A program made the position numbers and the translations under genes. A DNA stretch of 64,000 bases from Ramlibacter agri (GTDB taxonomy: Bacteria > Pseudomonadota > Gammaproteobacteria > Burkholderiales > Burkholderiaceae_C). Shown one piece after another: positions 38,459 through 46,596 of this stretch; position 1 is the first letter of the stretch; every line of letters begins with the position of its first letter. The notes under the pieces are model-generated. The model searched no databases and had not been told where the DNA came from. It saw nothing but the letters and a program-made list of their open reading frames with translations. The DNA lies in NCBI RefSeq assembly GCF_012927085.1, contig NZ_JABBFX010000001.1:2232001-2296000 (forward strand), in the 5' to 3' direction.

Positions 38459-40003
38459 ATGCCCCGGGCTTCCCTTCTCATCGTGCTCTGGTTCTGCGCG
38501 ATGATCTGCGGCTGCTCCAGCCTGCCCGCCGTGCCCGAGAGGGCGCCGGAGCACGCGCTGGCGCAGAGTGGCGATACGCGCCTGGGCCGCGCGCTCGCCG
38601 GCGACGTGGCGGCGCACCCGGGCCGCACAGCCGTCCACCCGCTGCCCGGTGGCCTGGACGCTTTCGCGGCCAGGATGCTGCTGGCGCGGACCGCGGAGCG
38701 CAGCATCGACGCGCAGTACTACATCTGGCACGACGACATCACCGGCAGCCTGATGACGCAGGCGCTGTGGGAGGCCGCCGAACGCGGCGTGCGGGTGCGG
38801 CTGCTGCTGGACGACGCCAATACCGGCGGCCTGGACCCACTGCTCGCGATGCTGGATGGACACCCGAACATCGAGGTGCGCCTGTTCAACCCTTTCGCCA
38901 ACCGCAGCTGGCGGCTGGGCGACTTCGCGGTGGACTTCTCGCGCGTCAACCGCCGCATGCACAACAAGTCCTTTACCGTGGACAACCAGGTGAGCGTGGT
39001 CGGCGGGCGCAACATCGGCGACGAATACTTCGGCGCGGCGGAGTCGCTGGACTTCGCCGACCTCGACGTCGCCGTCGCGGGGGCCGTGGTGCGCGACGTG
39101 TCCTCCGAGTTCGACAACTACTGGAACAGCGCCTCGGCCTATCCCGTTGCCGGCATGCTGGCGCCCGTGTCCGACGTGGTGGCGCAGCAGCTGCGCGACG
39201 GCTGGGAAGAGGCCGCGCGCAAGCCCGAGGCCCAGCGCTACATGCAGGCGGTGCGCGACACCACGCTGGTGGCCGACGTGCTGTCCGGCCAGCTGCGCAT
39301 GGAGTGGGTGCCCGCGCGGCTGGTGTCCGACGATCCCGCCAAGGTGCTGAACCCGCCCGAGCGCCACGACCTGCACATGCTGCCGCGGCTGGAGGAGGCC
39401 CTGGGCCGGCCGCTGCGCGAGCTGGACCTGGTCTCGCCGTATTTCGTGCCGGCGCAGGAAGGCACGTCCGCGCTGCTGGCCATCGCGCAGCGCGGCGTGA
39501 AGGTGCGCGTGCTGACCAATTCGCTCGCCGCCACCGACGTGCTGCCTGTGTACGCAGGCTATGCGCGCTACCGCGAGCCGCTGCTGGGTGGCGGCGTACA
39601 GCTGTTCGAGCTGAAGCCCACCGCGGAAGTGCAGCGGCCCAAGACCCACGTGATCGGCAAGAGCGGTTCGCAGTCGGGCCTGCACGCCAAGACCTTTGCC
39701 GTCGACCGCGAGCGCATCTTCGTCGGCTCCTTCAACCTCGACCCGCGGTCGGCGCGCCTGAACACGGAGATGGGCGTCGTGCTCACCAGCACGAACCTGG
39801 CGGGACGGCTGTCCAGCCTGTTCGACGACAAGATCCGCGAAAGCGCCTACGAGGTGCGGCCGTCCCCGGAGGGCGCAGGGCTGGTCTGGGTGGACCGCAC
39901 GAGCGCCGGCGAAGCGGTGCATGCGTCCGAGCCGGGCAGCACCGCCTGGAAGCGCTTCGAAGCGGGCTTCCTGTCGCTGCTGCCGGTCGAGTGGATGTTG
40001 TAG
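38459..40003 (+). CDS. Phospholipase D-like (cardiolipin-synthase-type) lipoprotein
   Basis: This 514-residue protein has two HKD motifs: H168-x-K170-x4-D175 in 'RMHNKSFTVDNQ' followed by 'GGRN', and H409-x-K411-x4-D416 in 'GLHAKTFAVDRE' followed by 'GSFNLDPRS'. These form the two halves of a PLD active site acting on phosphodiesters. The leader 'LIVLWFCAMICGCSS' has a lipobox-like cysteine at 19, so the protein is probably anchored in a membrane facing the periplasm. It may remodel phospholipids or act as a phosphodiesterase. It carries operator candidate A upstream and is followed by a new unit with candidate B. Confidence 0.88.
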   Translation: MPRASLLIVLWFCAMICGCSSLPAVPERAPEHALAQSGDTRLGRALAGDVAAHPGRTAVHPLPGGLDAFAARMLLARTAERSIDAQYYIWHDDITGSLMTQALWEAAERGVRVRLLLDDANTGGLDPLLAMLDGHPNIEVRLFNPFANRSWRLGDFAVDFSRVNRRMHNKSFTVDNQVSVVGGRNIGDEYFGAAESLDFADLDVAVAGAVVRDVSSEFDNYWNSASAYPVAGMLAPVSDVVAQQLRDGWEEAARKPEAQRYMQAVRDTTLVADVLSGQLRMEWVPARLVSDDPAKVLNPPERHDLHMLPRLEEALGRPLRELDLVSPYFVPAQEGTSALLAIAQRGVKVRVLTNSLAATDVLPVYAGYARYREPLLGGGVQLFELKPTAEVQRPKTHVIGKSGSQSGLHAKTFAVDRERIFVGSFNLDPRSARLNTEMGVVLTSTNLAGRLSSLFDDKIRESAYEVRPSPEGAGLVWVDRTSAGEAVHASEPGSTAWKRFEAGFLSLLPVEWML

Positions 40004-40014
40004 CGCACTTCCTA

Positions 40015-40026
40015 GGACCAACGTCC
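40015..40026 (+). promoter_or_regulatory. Inverted-repeat operator candidate B (GGACCAACGTCC)
   Basis: This perfect GGAC-N4-GTCC dyad lies 68 bp before the outer-membrane channel gene and directly after the PLD gene stop. Its right flank GTCCAACTT (40023-40031) recurs upstream of the second channel gene at 45759-45767. Confidence 0.6.
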
Positions 40027-40094
40027 AACTTCCCGGGCGCGGCGGCGCGGCCGATCATCCACCGCCGCCGTTGCAAGGGCGGCAGGAAGCCTCC

Positions 40095-41057
40095 ATGGCC
40101 CGCCGCAAGCAACTCGAAGCCCTGTTCCTCCCGCTGCTCCTGCTGGCCGCTGTGCCGGCCGCGCGCGCCGACGAAGGCGGCGTCAGTTTCTGGTTGCCGG
40201 GCCAGTTCGGCAGCCTCGCCGCCGTGCCCGGCGCGCCGGGCTGGAGCCTGCCGATGGTGTACATCCACGAGAGCGTCAGCGGCGGCGGCGGCAAGGAATT
40301 CCCGCGCGGCGGCCGCATCGTGGCGGGCCTCGATTCGCGCGTGGACCTCGTGCTGCTCGTGCCCAGCTACACCTTTCCGCAGCCGGTGGCGGGCGGGCAG
40401 GCTGCACTGGCCATGGGCATAGGCGGCGGGCACATGCGCACGTCCATCGACGCGACGCTGACCGGGCCGCTCGGCAACTCGACGTCCGGCAGCCAGACCG
40501 ACACGCTGGATGGCGCGGCCGACCTCTATCCGCAGGGCTCGCTCAAGTGGAACAACGGCGTGCACAACACGATGGCCTACGTGATGGGCGGCGTGCCGGT
40601 GGGTTCGTATGCCAAGGGGCGGCTGTCCAACATCGGCACCAACCACTGGTCGCTCGATGGTGGCGGCGGCTACACCTACCTGGATCCCAAGGCCGGCAGG
40701 GAATTCTCGGCCGTCGCCGGCCTCACCTACAACTTCGAGAACCCCGACACCAACTACCGGAACGGCATCGACGGCCACGTCGACTGGGCGGCGTCGCAGT
40801 TCTTCACGAAGACCGTGCACGCCGGCCTGGTGGGTTACTTCTACCAGCAGCTCAGCGGCGACTCCGGCAGCGGCGCGACGCTGGGCGACTTCAAGTCGCG
40901 GGTGGCGGCCATCGGCCCGCAGGTGGGCTGGTTCTTCGACGGCGGCGGCAAGAAGTACTACGCCAACGCCAAGGCCTTCTGGGAATTCGGCGAGAAGAAC
41001 CGCGCGGCTGGCTGGAACCTCTGGCTGTCGCTGGTGGTTCCGCTCTCGTCGAAGTAG
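40095..41057 (+). CDS. Outer-membrane channel-like transporter (phenol-degradation MetA type)
   Basis: This 320-residue protein has a signal peptide (LEALFLPLLLLAAVPAARA). The rest is a run of amphipathic beta-strands with many glycines and aromatics ('GAPGWSLPMVYIHESVSG', 'GGGYTYLDPKAGREFSAVAGLTYNF') and a strand-like C terminus ending 'LWLSLVVPLSSK'. This matches the family of outer-membrane transporters associated with aromatic degradation (Phenol_MetA_deg). It probably lets a hydrophobic substrate through the outer membrane. The BASS symporter follows 9 bp downstream, so the pair could move one substrate across both membranes. Confidence 0.75.
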   Translation: MARRKQLEALFLPLLLLAAVPAARADEGGVSFWLPGQFGSLAAVPGAPGWSLPMVYIHESVSGGGGKEFPRGGRIVAGLDSRVDLVLLVPSYTFPQPVAGGQAALAMGIGGGHMRTSIDATLTGPLGNSTSGSQTDTLDGAADLYPQGSLKWNNGVHNTMAYVMGGVPVGSYAKGRLSNIGTNHWSLDGGGGYTYLDPKAGREFSAVAGLTYNFENPDTNYRNGIDGHVDWAASQFFTKTVHAGLVGYFYQQLSGDSGSGATLGDFKSRVAAIGPQVGWFFDGGGKKYYANAKAFWEFGEKNRAAGWNLWLSLVVPLSSK

Positions 41058-41066
41058 CAGGCCGCC

Positions 41067-41942
41067 ATGTCGATCACCGCATTGATCGGACTGGCCCTGC
41101 AGCTGAGCATGGCGCTGATCATCTGCAGCGTCGCCCTGGAGGCGAGCTTCGCCGACCTCATGTACCTGTGGCGCCGGCCCGGCCTGCTGGTGCGCTCGCT
41201 GGTCGCGATGCTGGTCGTGATGCCCCTGTTCGCGACGGCGATGCTGCTGAAGTTCGACCTGAACCACGCGGTCGTCACCGCGCTGCTGGCTTCGGCCATC
41301 TCGCCGGTGCCGCCCATCTTGCCCAACAAGCAGATCAAGGCCGGCGGCGAGGCGGCCTACGTCATCGGCCTGCTGACGACGACGGCGCTGGTGGCCATCG
41401 TCTACGTGCCGCTCAGCGCCGCGCTGCTGCAGCGCATGTTCCAGCGGCCGATCGACGTGGAAGTCGCCAGCATCGTCAAGATCGTCGCCACGTCCATGCT
41501 GCTGCCCGCGCTGGCCGGCATGGCGGTGCACGAGTGGGCGCCGAAGCTGGCGCGGCGCATCGAGAAGCCGCTGTCCCACTTCGCCACCGTGGTGCTGGTG
41601 CTCGCATGCATCCCGATCCTGATCAAGGAATGGCCGGCGATGGGACGGCTGGTCGGTGACTTCAGCGTCGTCGCGATGGTTTCCTTCGCGGTCGTCGGGC
41701 TGGCGGTAGGCCACCTGCTTGGCGGTCCCAGCGAGGGCGGCCGCACGGTGCTGGCGCTCGCCACGGCATCGCGGCATCCGGCGGTGGCCATCGCCATCAC
41801 GCACAACGCCATCGACAAGCCCGGCGTGATGGCGGCGGTGCTGTTGTCGCTGCTGGTGGGAACCATCGTTGCGATTCCGTACGTGCGCTGGCGCCAGCAC
41901 AGTTTCGAGGCTGCGGCGGTGGCCGGCAGCGGGCAGCACTGA
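41067..41942 (+). CDS. BASS-family sodium-dependent transporter
   Basis: This 291-residue polytopic membrane protein has about nine hydrophobic segments. Family-like blocks are 'AVVTALLASAISPVPPILPNKQ' (the crossover helix region) and 'GGRTVLALATASRHPAVAIAI', the equivalent of the conserved second crossover in bile acid:sodium symporters. The BASS/SLC10 family moves bile acids, pantoate, pyruvate and sulfated steroids. That range makes organosulfate import plausible in this sulfatase cluster (inference). It is co-transcribed with the channel gene upstream. Confidence 0.82.
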   Translation: MSITALIGLALQLSMALIICSVALEASFADLMYLWRRPGLLVRSLVAMLVVMPLFATAMLLKFDLNHAVVTALLASAISPVPPILPNKQIKAGGEAAYVIGLLTTTALVAIVYVPLSAALLQRMFQRPIDVEVASIVKIVATSMLLPALAGMAVHEWAPKLARRIEKPLSHFATVVLVLACIPILIKEWPAMGRLVGDFSVVAMVSFAVVGLAVGHLLGGPSEGGRTVLALATASRHPAVAIAITHNAIDKPGVMAAVLLSLLVGTIVAIPYVRWRQHSFEAAAVAGSGQH

Positions 41943-41959
41943 AGCGCCACGACCCGGTG

Positions 41960-41971
41960 AGACCAAGGTCC
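41960..41971 (+). promoter_or_regulatory. Inverted-repeat operator candidate C (AGACCAAGGTCC)
   Basis: The dyad lies 75 bp before the ClC-channel gene. It is followed by CATGG and TGCGCGAGCGG with GTCCCC starting at 41988, 20 bp after the right half-site. The downstream block matches site A in about 20 of 29 positions at identical spacing. Confidence 0.6.
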
Positions 41972-42046
41972 CATGGTTGCGCGAGCGGTCCCCCACCATC
42001 ATCGCCACGCGCCGCTGCACCGCACACCCATCCCACGAAATCGTCC

Positions 42047-43336
42047 ATGAGCAGTTCACGCAGCCACACCATGCTTGCCCTTGCGGCGCCGGCCCTGCTG
42101 GTGGGCGTCGGCTCCGCCCTCATCCTGCTGGTGGTCGTCATCGTCGCCAACCTGCTGCAGCGCGTGCTGTGGAACGTGCTGCCGCCGATGTTCGGCGCGA
42201 CGCCGGCGACGTGGTGGTGGATCCTCGGCATGCTCACCGTGTGCGGTCTCGTGGTCGGCCTCGTCGCGAAGTTCGTGCCGGGCCACGCCGGGCCCGACCC
42301 GGCGACGGTCTCCCTGTTCGGCCCGCCCATGCCTCTGGTCGTACTGCCTGGCCTGGCGCTCGTGCTGGTCCTCATGCTCGCGGGCGGCGTCAGCCTGGGG
42401 CCGGAAAACCCCATCGTCGCCATCGTCATCGGCCTCACGGTGGCCATCGGCACGCGCCTGATGCCGAAGGTGCCGGTGAAGGCCTGGGTCATCCTCGCCG
42501 TGGCCGGCATCATCGGCGCGATGTTCGGCACGCCGGTGGCGGCGGCCCTGCTGCTGTCGGAAATCTTCGGCGGCGGCGAGAACCAGCCGCCGTTGTGGGA
42601 CCGCATGTTCGCGCCGCTGCTGGCCGCCGGCGCCGGCGCCGTCACGATGACGCTGTTCGAGGCGCCGAACTTCGCGCTGCCGGTCGAGCCTTATGGCGCC
42701 GCCCGTGCGATCGATCTCCTGACCGGCACGGCGATCGTGCTCCTGTCCTGCGGCGTCGGCATGCTTGCCGTGTGGCTGTTCCTCTCGCTGCACCGGCTGT
42801 TCGTGGTGCTGCCGCAAGTGCTGGCGCTCACGCTCGGCGGCTTCCTGCTGGGCTTGCTGGGCATCGTCGGCGGGCCGCTCACGATGTTCAAGGGGCTGGG
42901 CGAGATGAAGACGATGGTGGAGCAGGTCGGCAATTTCGGCGTTTCCGCGCTCGCCATCTTCCTGGTGGTGCGCCTGCTGGCGACGGTGATCGCCGGCACC
43001 TGCGGCTTCCGCGGCGGCCGCATCTTTCCGATGGTGGCGGCCGGCGCGACCTTCGGCTTGCTGGTGCACTCGCTGATTCCCGCCATTCCGCTGTCGCTTT
43101 CGCTGGCCTGCGCGATCATGGGCTTCACCCTGGTGGCCACGCGCGACGGCTGGCTGAGCCTGTTCCTCGCCGCGGCCATGGTGCCGGGCCCGCACTTGCT
43201 GCCGCTGCTGTGCCTGATGGTGCTGCCGGCCTGGTTCGTGATGGCGGGGCGCGCGGAAATGATCGTCAAGACTCCGGCGCCGCGGCAAGGCGAGGCGGCC
43301 GGCCCCGCCTCGCCCGCGGCGAAGGCATCCGCATGA
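42047..43336 (+). CDS. ClC-family chloride/anion channel
   Basis: This 429-residue protein has about ten hydrophobic helices and the ClC filter-like motifs 'GGVSLGPENPIVAI' (GxEGP equivalent, about 118-131) and 'CGFRGGRIFPMVAAG' (GxFxP equivalent). This places it in the voltage-gated chloride channel/H+-antiporter superfamily, closest in style to the YfeO ion-channel group. It may balance the charge from anion uptake or release sulfate or chloride; the ion is not provable. The sulfatase at 43357 follows by 20 bp, with candidate site C upstream of the pair. Confidence 0.85.
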   Translation: MSSSRSHTMLALAAPALLVGVGSALILLVVVIVANLLQRVLWNVLPPMFGATPATWWWILGMLTVCGLVVGLVAKFVPGHAGPDPATVSLFGPPMPLVVLPGLALVLVLMLAGGVSLGPENPIVAIVIGLTVAIGTRLMPKVPVKAWVILAVAGIIGAMFGTPVAAALLLSEIFGGGENQPPLWDRMFAPLLAAGAGAVTMTLFEAPNFALPVEPYGAARAIDLLTGTAIVLLSCGVGMLAVWLFLSLHRLFVVLPQVLALTLGGFLLGLLGIVGGPLTMFKGLGEMKTMVEQVGNFGVSALAIFLVVRLLATVIAGTCGFRGGRIFPMVAAGATFGLLVHSLIPAIPLSLSLACAIMGFTLVATRDGWLSLFLAAAMVPGPHLLPLLCLMVLPAWFVMAGRAEMIVKTPAPRQGEAAGPASPAAKASA

Positions 43337-43356
43337 AGTTTCTCTGGAGGTGATAC

Positions 43357-44904
43357 ATGGCAAGCAAGGGATCGAAGCGCAAGCAACCCAACGTCCTCGT
43401 CATCTGGGGTGACGACATCGGCCAGTCCAACCTGAGCTGCTACACGCACGGGCTCATGGGCTACCGCACGCCCAACATCGACCGCATCGCCAAGGAAGGC
43501 ATGCTGTTCACCGACTCGTACGGCGAGCAGAGCTGCACCGCGGGGCGGTCGTCCTTCATCACGGGGCAGAGCGTCTACCGCACGGGCCTGTCCAAGGTGG
43601 GCATCCCGGCGGCGCCGATCGGCATGAACGACAAGATCGTGACGATCGCGGCCCTGCTGAAGGAGCAGGGCTACGCCACCGGCCAGTTCGGCAAGAACCA
43701 CCTGGGCGACCTGAACCACATGCTGCCCACCAACCACGGCTTCGACGAGTTCTACGGCAACCTGTACCACCTGAACGCCGAGGAAGAGCCGGAGATGGCC
43801 AACTACCCCAAGGACCCGAAGTTCCACGCGAAGTTCGGGCCGCGCGGCGTGATCCATTCCTGGGCGACCGACAAGGACGATCCGACGGAGATGCCGCGCT
43901 GGGGCAAGGTCGGCAAGCAGAAGATCGAGGACACGGGGCCGCTCACCAAGGAGCGCATGGAGACCTGCGACGACGACTTCGTCGCCCGGGCCAGCGAATT
44001 CATCCGGCAGCAGGAAAAGGCGGGCAAGCCGTGGTTCGTGTGGCTGAACACGACGCACATGCACATGTTCACGCACACCAAGAAGTCCAGCCTCGGCCAG
44101 GCCGGGCGCTGGCAGTCGCCCTACCACGACACCATGATCGACCACGACAAGAACGTGGGGCAGATGCTGGACCTGCTGGACGAACTGGGCATCGCCGAAG
44201 ACACCTTCGTGCAGTACTCCACCGACAACGGCCCGCACCGCAACTCCTGGCCCGATGGCGGCATGACGCCGTTCCGCAGCGAGAAGAACACCAACTGGGA
44301 AGGCGCCTTCCGCATCCCGATGCTGGTGCGCTGGCCCGGCAAGATAGCCGCCGGCTCGGTGGCCAACGGCATCGTGCAGCACCACGACTGGCTGCCGACC
44401 ATCCTGGCCCTGGCGGGCGCGCCGGACGTGCCGGAGAAGCTGAAGACGGGCTACCAGGCCATAGGCCGGACCTACAAGAACCACATCGACGGCTACAACC
44501 TGCTGCCCTACCTGACCGGCGAGCAGAAGGACTGCCCGCGCAACGTCTTCTTCTACATCAGCGACGACGGCGACATCCTCGGCATCCGCTACGACAACTG
44601 GAAGCTGGTGTTCATGGAGCAGCGCTGTCACGGCACCCTGCAGGTCTGGGCCGAGCCGTTCACGCGCCTGCGCCTGCCCAAGATCTACAACCTGCGGACG
44701 GACCCGTACGAGTTCGCGGACGTGACGTCCAACAGCTACTACGACTGGATGCTGCACAACGCCTACTTCATCTACGCGGCGCAGGCGGGCGCGGCCATGT
44801 TCGCGGAAACCTTCAAGGACTTCCCGCCGATCCAGCGGCCGAACACCTTCACCATCGACGACGCCATCGCGAAGATGGGCGAGGCCACGTCGGGCGCGAG
44901 CTGA
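43357..44904 (+). CDS. Type I sulfatase (formylglycine-dependent), compact form
   Basis: This 515-residue arylsulfatase-family enzyme has a C60-T-A-G-R64 active site (the CxAxR variant), metal-binding D19-D20 in 'VLVIWGDDIGQSNLS', 'GKNHLGD' and 'YSTDNGPHRNSWPDGG'. There is no signal peptide, so it is predicted cytoplasmic. The CTAGR core is a known alternative to CSPTR and is read by the same FGE. It is shorter than the other two sulfatases in the window and lacks their C-terminal beta-domain. It is preceded by a GGAGG ribosome-binding site and by the ClC-channel gene in the same unit. Confidence 0.93.
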   Translation: MASKGSKRKQPNVLVIWGDDIGQSNLSCYTHGLMGYRTPNIDRIAKEGMLFTDSYGEQSCTAGRSSFITGQSVYRTGLSKVGIPAAPIGMNDKIVTIAALLKEQGYATGQFGKNHLGDLNHMLPTNHGFDEFYGNLYHLNAEEEPEMANYPKDPKFHAKFGPRGVIHSWATDKDDPTEMPRWGKVGKQKIEDTGPLTKERMETCDDDFVARASEFIRQQEKAGKPWFVWLNTTHMHMFTHTKKSSLGQAGRWQSPYHDTMIDHDKNVGQMLDLLDELGIAEDTFVQYSTDNGPHRNSWPDGGMTPFRSEKNTNWEGAFRIPMLVRWPGKIAAGSVANGIVQHHDWLPTILALAGAPDVPEKLKTGYQAIGRTYKNHIDGYNLLPYLTGEQKDCPRNVFFYISDDGDILGIRYDNWKLVFMEQRCHGTLQVWAEPFTRLRLPKIYNLRTDPYEFADVTSNSYYDWMLHNAYFIYAAQAGAAMFAETFKDFPPIQRPNTFTIDDAIAKMGEATSGAS

Positions 44905-44910
44905 ACGCGG

Positions 44911-44933
44911 GGCCGGCCTCCGGGAGGCCGGCC
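44911..44933. terminator. Strong bidirectional hairpin between convergent genes
   Basis: A perfect 10-bp stem GGCCGGCCTC/GAGGCCGGCC with a CGG loop lies exactly between the sulfatase stop (44904) and the response-regulator stop (44943). No U-tract follows. The position supports a terminator or transcription barrier for both converging units. Confidence 0.7.
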
Positions 44934-44942
44934 ACTTCCACC

Positions 44943-45629
44943 CTATGGGTCGCCGGCGGCGGCAAGCGCGTGGCCCAGGCCGCTGCGTTCGAGGTTCCGC
45001 ACCAGGTGGGCCACCGCGCGAACTCCCATCTTCTGCAGGCCACGGGCGCGGTGCACCTTGACCGTCTTCTCCGTCGTCCCCAGCTCCCCCGCGATCTGCT
45101 TGTTCAGCTTGCCGCGGGCCACGAAGGCCAGGACCTGGCGCTCGCGCGGCGTCAATGACGCCAACTGCACGCGCATGCGCTCCTGGTCTTCATGCCGCAC
45201 GCGCAATGCAGCCTCGCGTGCGAGGGCCTTGTCGATGGCCGCGACCAGCGAGTCCTCATCGACCGGCTTCGTCAGGAAGTCGACCGCGCCGCTGCGGAAT
45301 GCGTTGGCGCAGGCCTGCACGTCCGCCTGGCCGGTGAGGAACACGATCGGCAGCGCGCTGCCCTGCGCGGCGAGCCGTTCCTGCAGCGCGAGGCCATCGA
45401 GGTCCGGCAGCGCGAGGTCCAGCAGGATGCATCCCGGCTGGCGCGCGTCGTGCGCGGCCAGGAAGTCGGCGGCCGTGGCGTGTGGCTGGACTTCGTAGCC
45501 GTGCGCCGCCAGCAGGCGGGCCAGCGCGGTGCGAACCTGGGTGTCGTCGTCGACGACGTGGACGCAAGCCGGCAGGCACGGCGTGCGCGACTGCCCTCCA
45601 GCCATGCCGGGCACATGATCGCTGTACAT
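44943..45629 (-). CDS. FixJ/NarL-type response regulator
   Basis: This 228-residue protein has a receiver domain (about 22-140) with acidic D27-D29, phosphoacceptor D71 in 'CILLDLALPDLDG', T99 and K121 in 'DFLTKPVDE'. A LuxR-type helix-turn-helix follows ('LTPRERQVLAFVARGKLNKQIAGELGTTEKTVKVHRARGLQKM', about 157-200). The order fits FixJ-family regulators. ATG 45629 has a strong AAGGGGAG site upstream. No histidine kinase gene is nearby, so it is an orphan. It is divergent from the second channel gene and sits in the centre of the sulfatase cluster, making it the prime candidate to bind the GGACC dyads. Confidence 0.92.
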   Translation of the reverse strand: MYSDHVPGMAGGQSRTPCLPACVHVVDDDTQVRTALARLLAAHGYEVQPHATAADFLAAHDARQPGCILLDLALPDLDGLALQERLAAQGSALPIVFLTGQADVQACANAFRSGAVDFLTKPVDEDSLVAAIDKALAREAALRVRHEDQERMRVQLASLTPRERQVLAFVARGKLNKQIAGELGTTEKTVKVHRARGLQKMGVRAVAHLVRNLERSGLGHALAAAGDP

Positions 45630-45756
45630 CTTCTCCCCTTTCCGGCGCCAATTGCCTCCCGGCAGCCAGACCGGAAAATCTTGTAGCGATCCGCGAAGCG
45701 TGTCGATATGCAGGTGATTGCATAGCGCGCGCGTCCGACCGCGCCGGGATGCCCCT

Positions 45757-45767
45757 TTGTCCAACTT
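45757..45767 (+). promoter_or_regulatory. Weak half-site F upstream of second channel gene
   Basis: TTGTCCAACTT here shares GTCCAACTT with the right half and flank of site B. The left half-site is degenerate. It lies 33 bp before the channel start and within the divergent gap with the response regulator, so it could serve either gene. Confidence 0.3.
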
Positions 45768-45800
45768 CTCCGCGACGCCCCGGCGGTGAATGATCCGGCG

Positions 45801-46580
45801 ATGAAGAAATCACTCGTGCTGTTCGGCGCTGCCTGTGCCAGCAGCGTCCCGTGCTGGGCCCAGCCGAGCACCGAGGAGATGAACGCCTCCAACAACCCGC
45901 TGCAGCCCTCGATCGGCCTGAACCTCCAGAACGCCTACACCGGCCGCTTCTACGGCCTGGGCGACCAGGATGCGAATTCCTTCCTGCTGCGGGGAACCCT
46001 GCCGCACAAGCTGTTCGGCATGCCGCAGCTGCTGCGCGCCACCTTGCCCATCACGACGACGCCCGACGTGCCGCCGTCCGGGCGCAAGACGGGCGTGGGC
46101 GACCTCAACCTGTTCGACCTGTTCCTGTTCAAGGAAGGGCGCATGGAAGTCGGCATCGGGCCGCAGTTCACCATCCCCACGGCCAGCCGCGACGAGACCG
46201 GCACCGGCAAGTGGCAGGCGGGGCTGGCGGGCACGGTGATCGCGCCGCAGCGCTGGGGCCTGCTGGGCGGCCTCGTCACCTGGCAGCATTCGTTCGCGGG
46301 CGACGAAGCGCGGCCGACGCAGAACAACCTGCAGGCGCAGCCTTTCTTCATTTACAACCTGCCGCAAGGGTGGTACCTGCGCAGCACGGCCACCTGGAAC
46401 TTCGACCTGCAACGGGACACCTACTCCATCCCGCTGGGCGCCGGACTCGGCTGGGTCTGGAAGGCCGGCAAGACGACGATGAACCTGTTCGCCGAGCCGC
46501 AGTGGACCGTGGCCCACGACGGCGACGGTGTGCCGAAGTTCCAGGTGTTCTTCGGGTTGAACATGCAGTTTCCCCTGTAG
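45801..46580 (+). CDS. Outer-membrane channel-like protein, second copy
   Basis: This 259-residue protein has a signal peptide (MKKSLVLFGAACASSVPCWA). The mature protein looks like a small beta-barrel with alternating hydrophobic strands: 'GVGDLNLFDLFLF', 'VGIGPQFTIPTASRD', 'GWYLRSTATWNFDLQ', and a C terminus ending in aromatic-flanked 'FFGLNMQFPL'. This style is seen in outer-membrane transporters that neighbour DUF1254 genes. ATG 45801 is preferred to a GTG at 45786 because it starts the signal peptide. It is followed 16 bp later by a DUF1254 gene. Confidence 0.68.
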   Translation: MKKSLVLFGAACASSVPCWAQPSTEEMNASNNPLQPSIGLNLQNAYTGRFYGLGDQDANSFLLRGTLPHKLFGMPQLLRATLPITTTPDVPPSGRKTGVGDLNLFDLFLFKEGRMEVGIGPQFTIPTASRDETGTGKWQAGLAGTVIAPQRWGLLGGLVTWQHSFAGDEARPTQNNLQAQPFFIYNLPQGWYLRSTATWNFDLQRDTYSIPLGAGLGWVWKAGKTTMNLFAEPQWTVAHDGDGVPKFQVFFGLNMQFPL

Positions 46581-46596
46581 GCAAGGAGTTCGACAA

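Noticed and set aside
45757..45767. Treating the GTCCAACTT half-site as a sixth full member of the GGACC dyad family
   Set aside because: The left half-site is missing and the distance to the start is only 33 bp; kept as a weak site, not counted in the motif.
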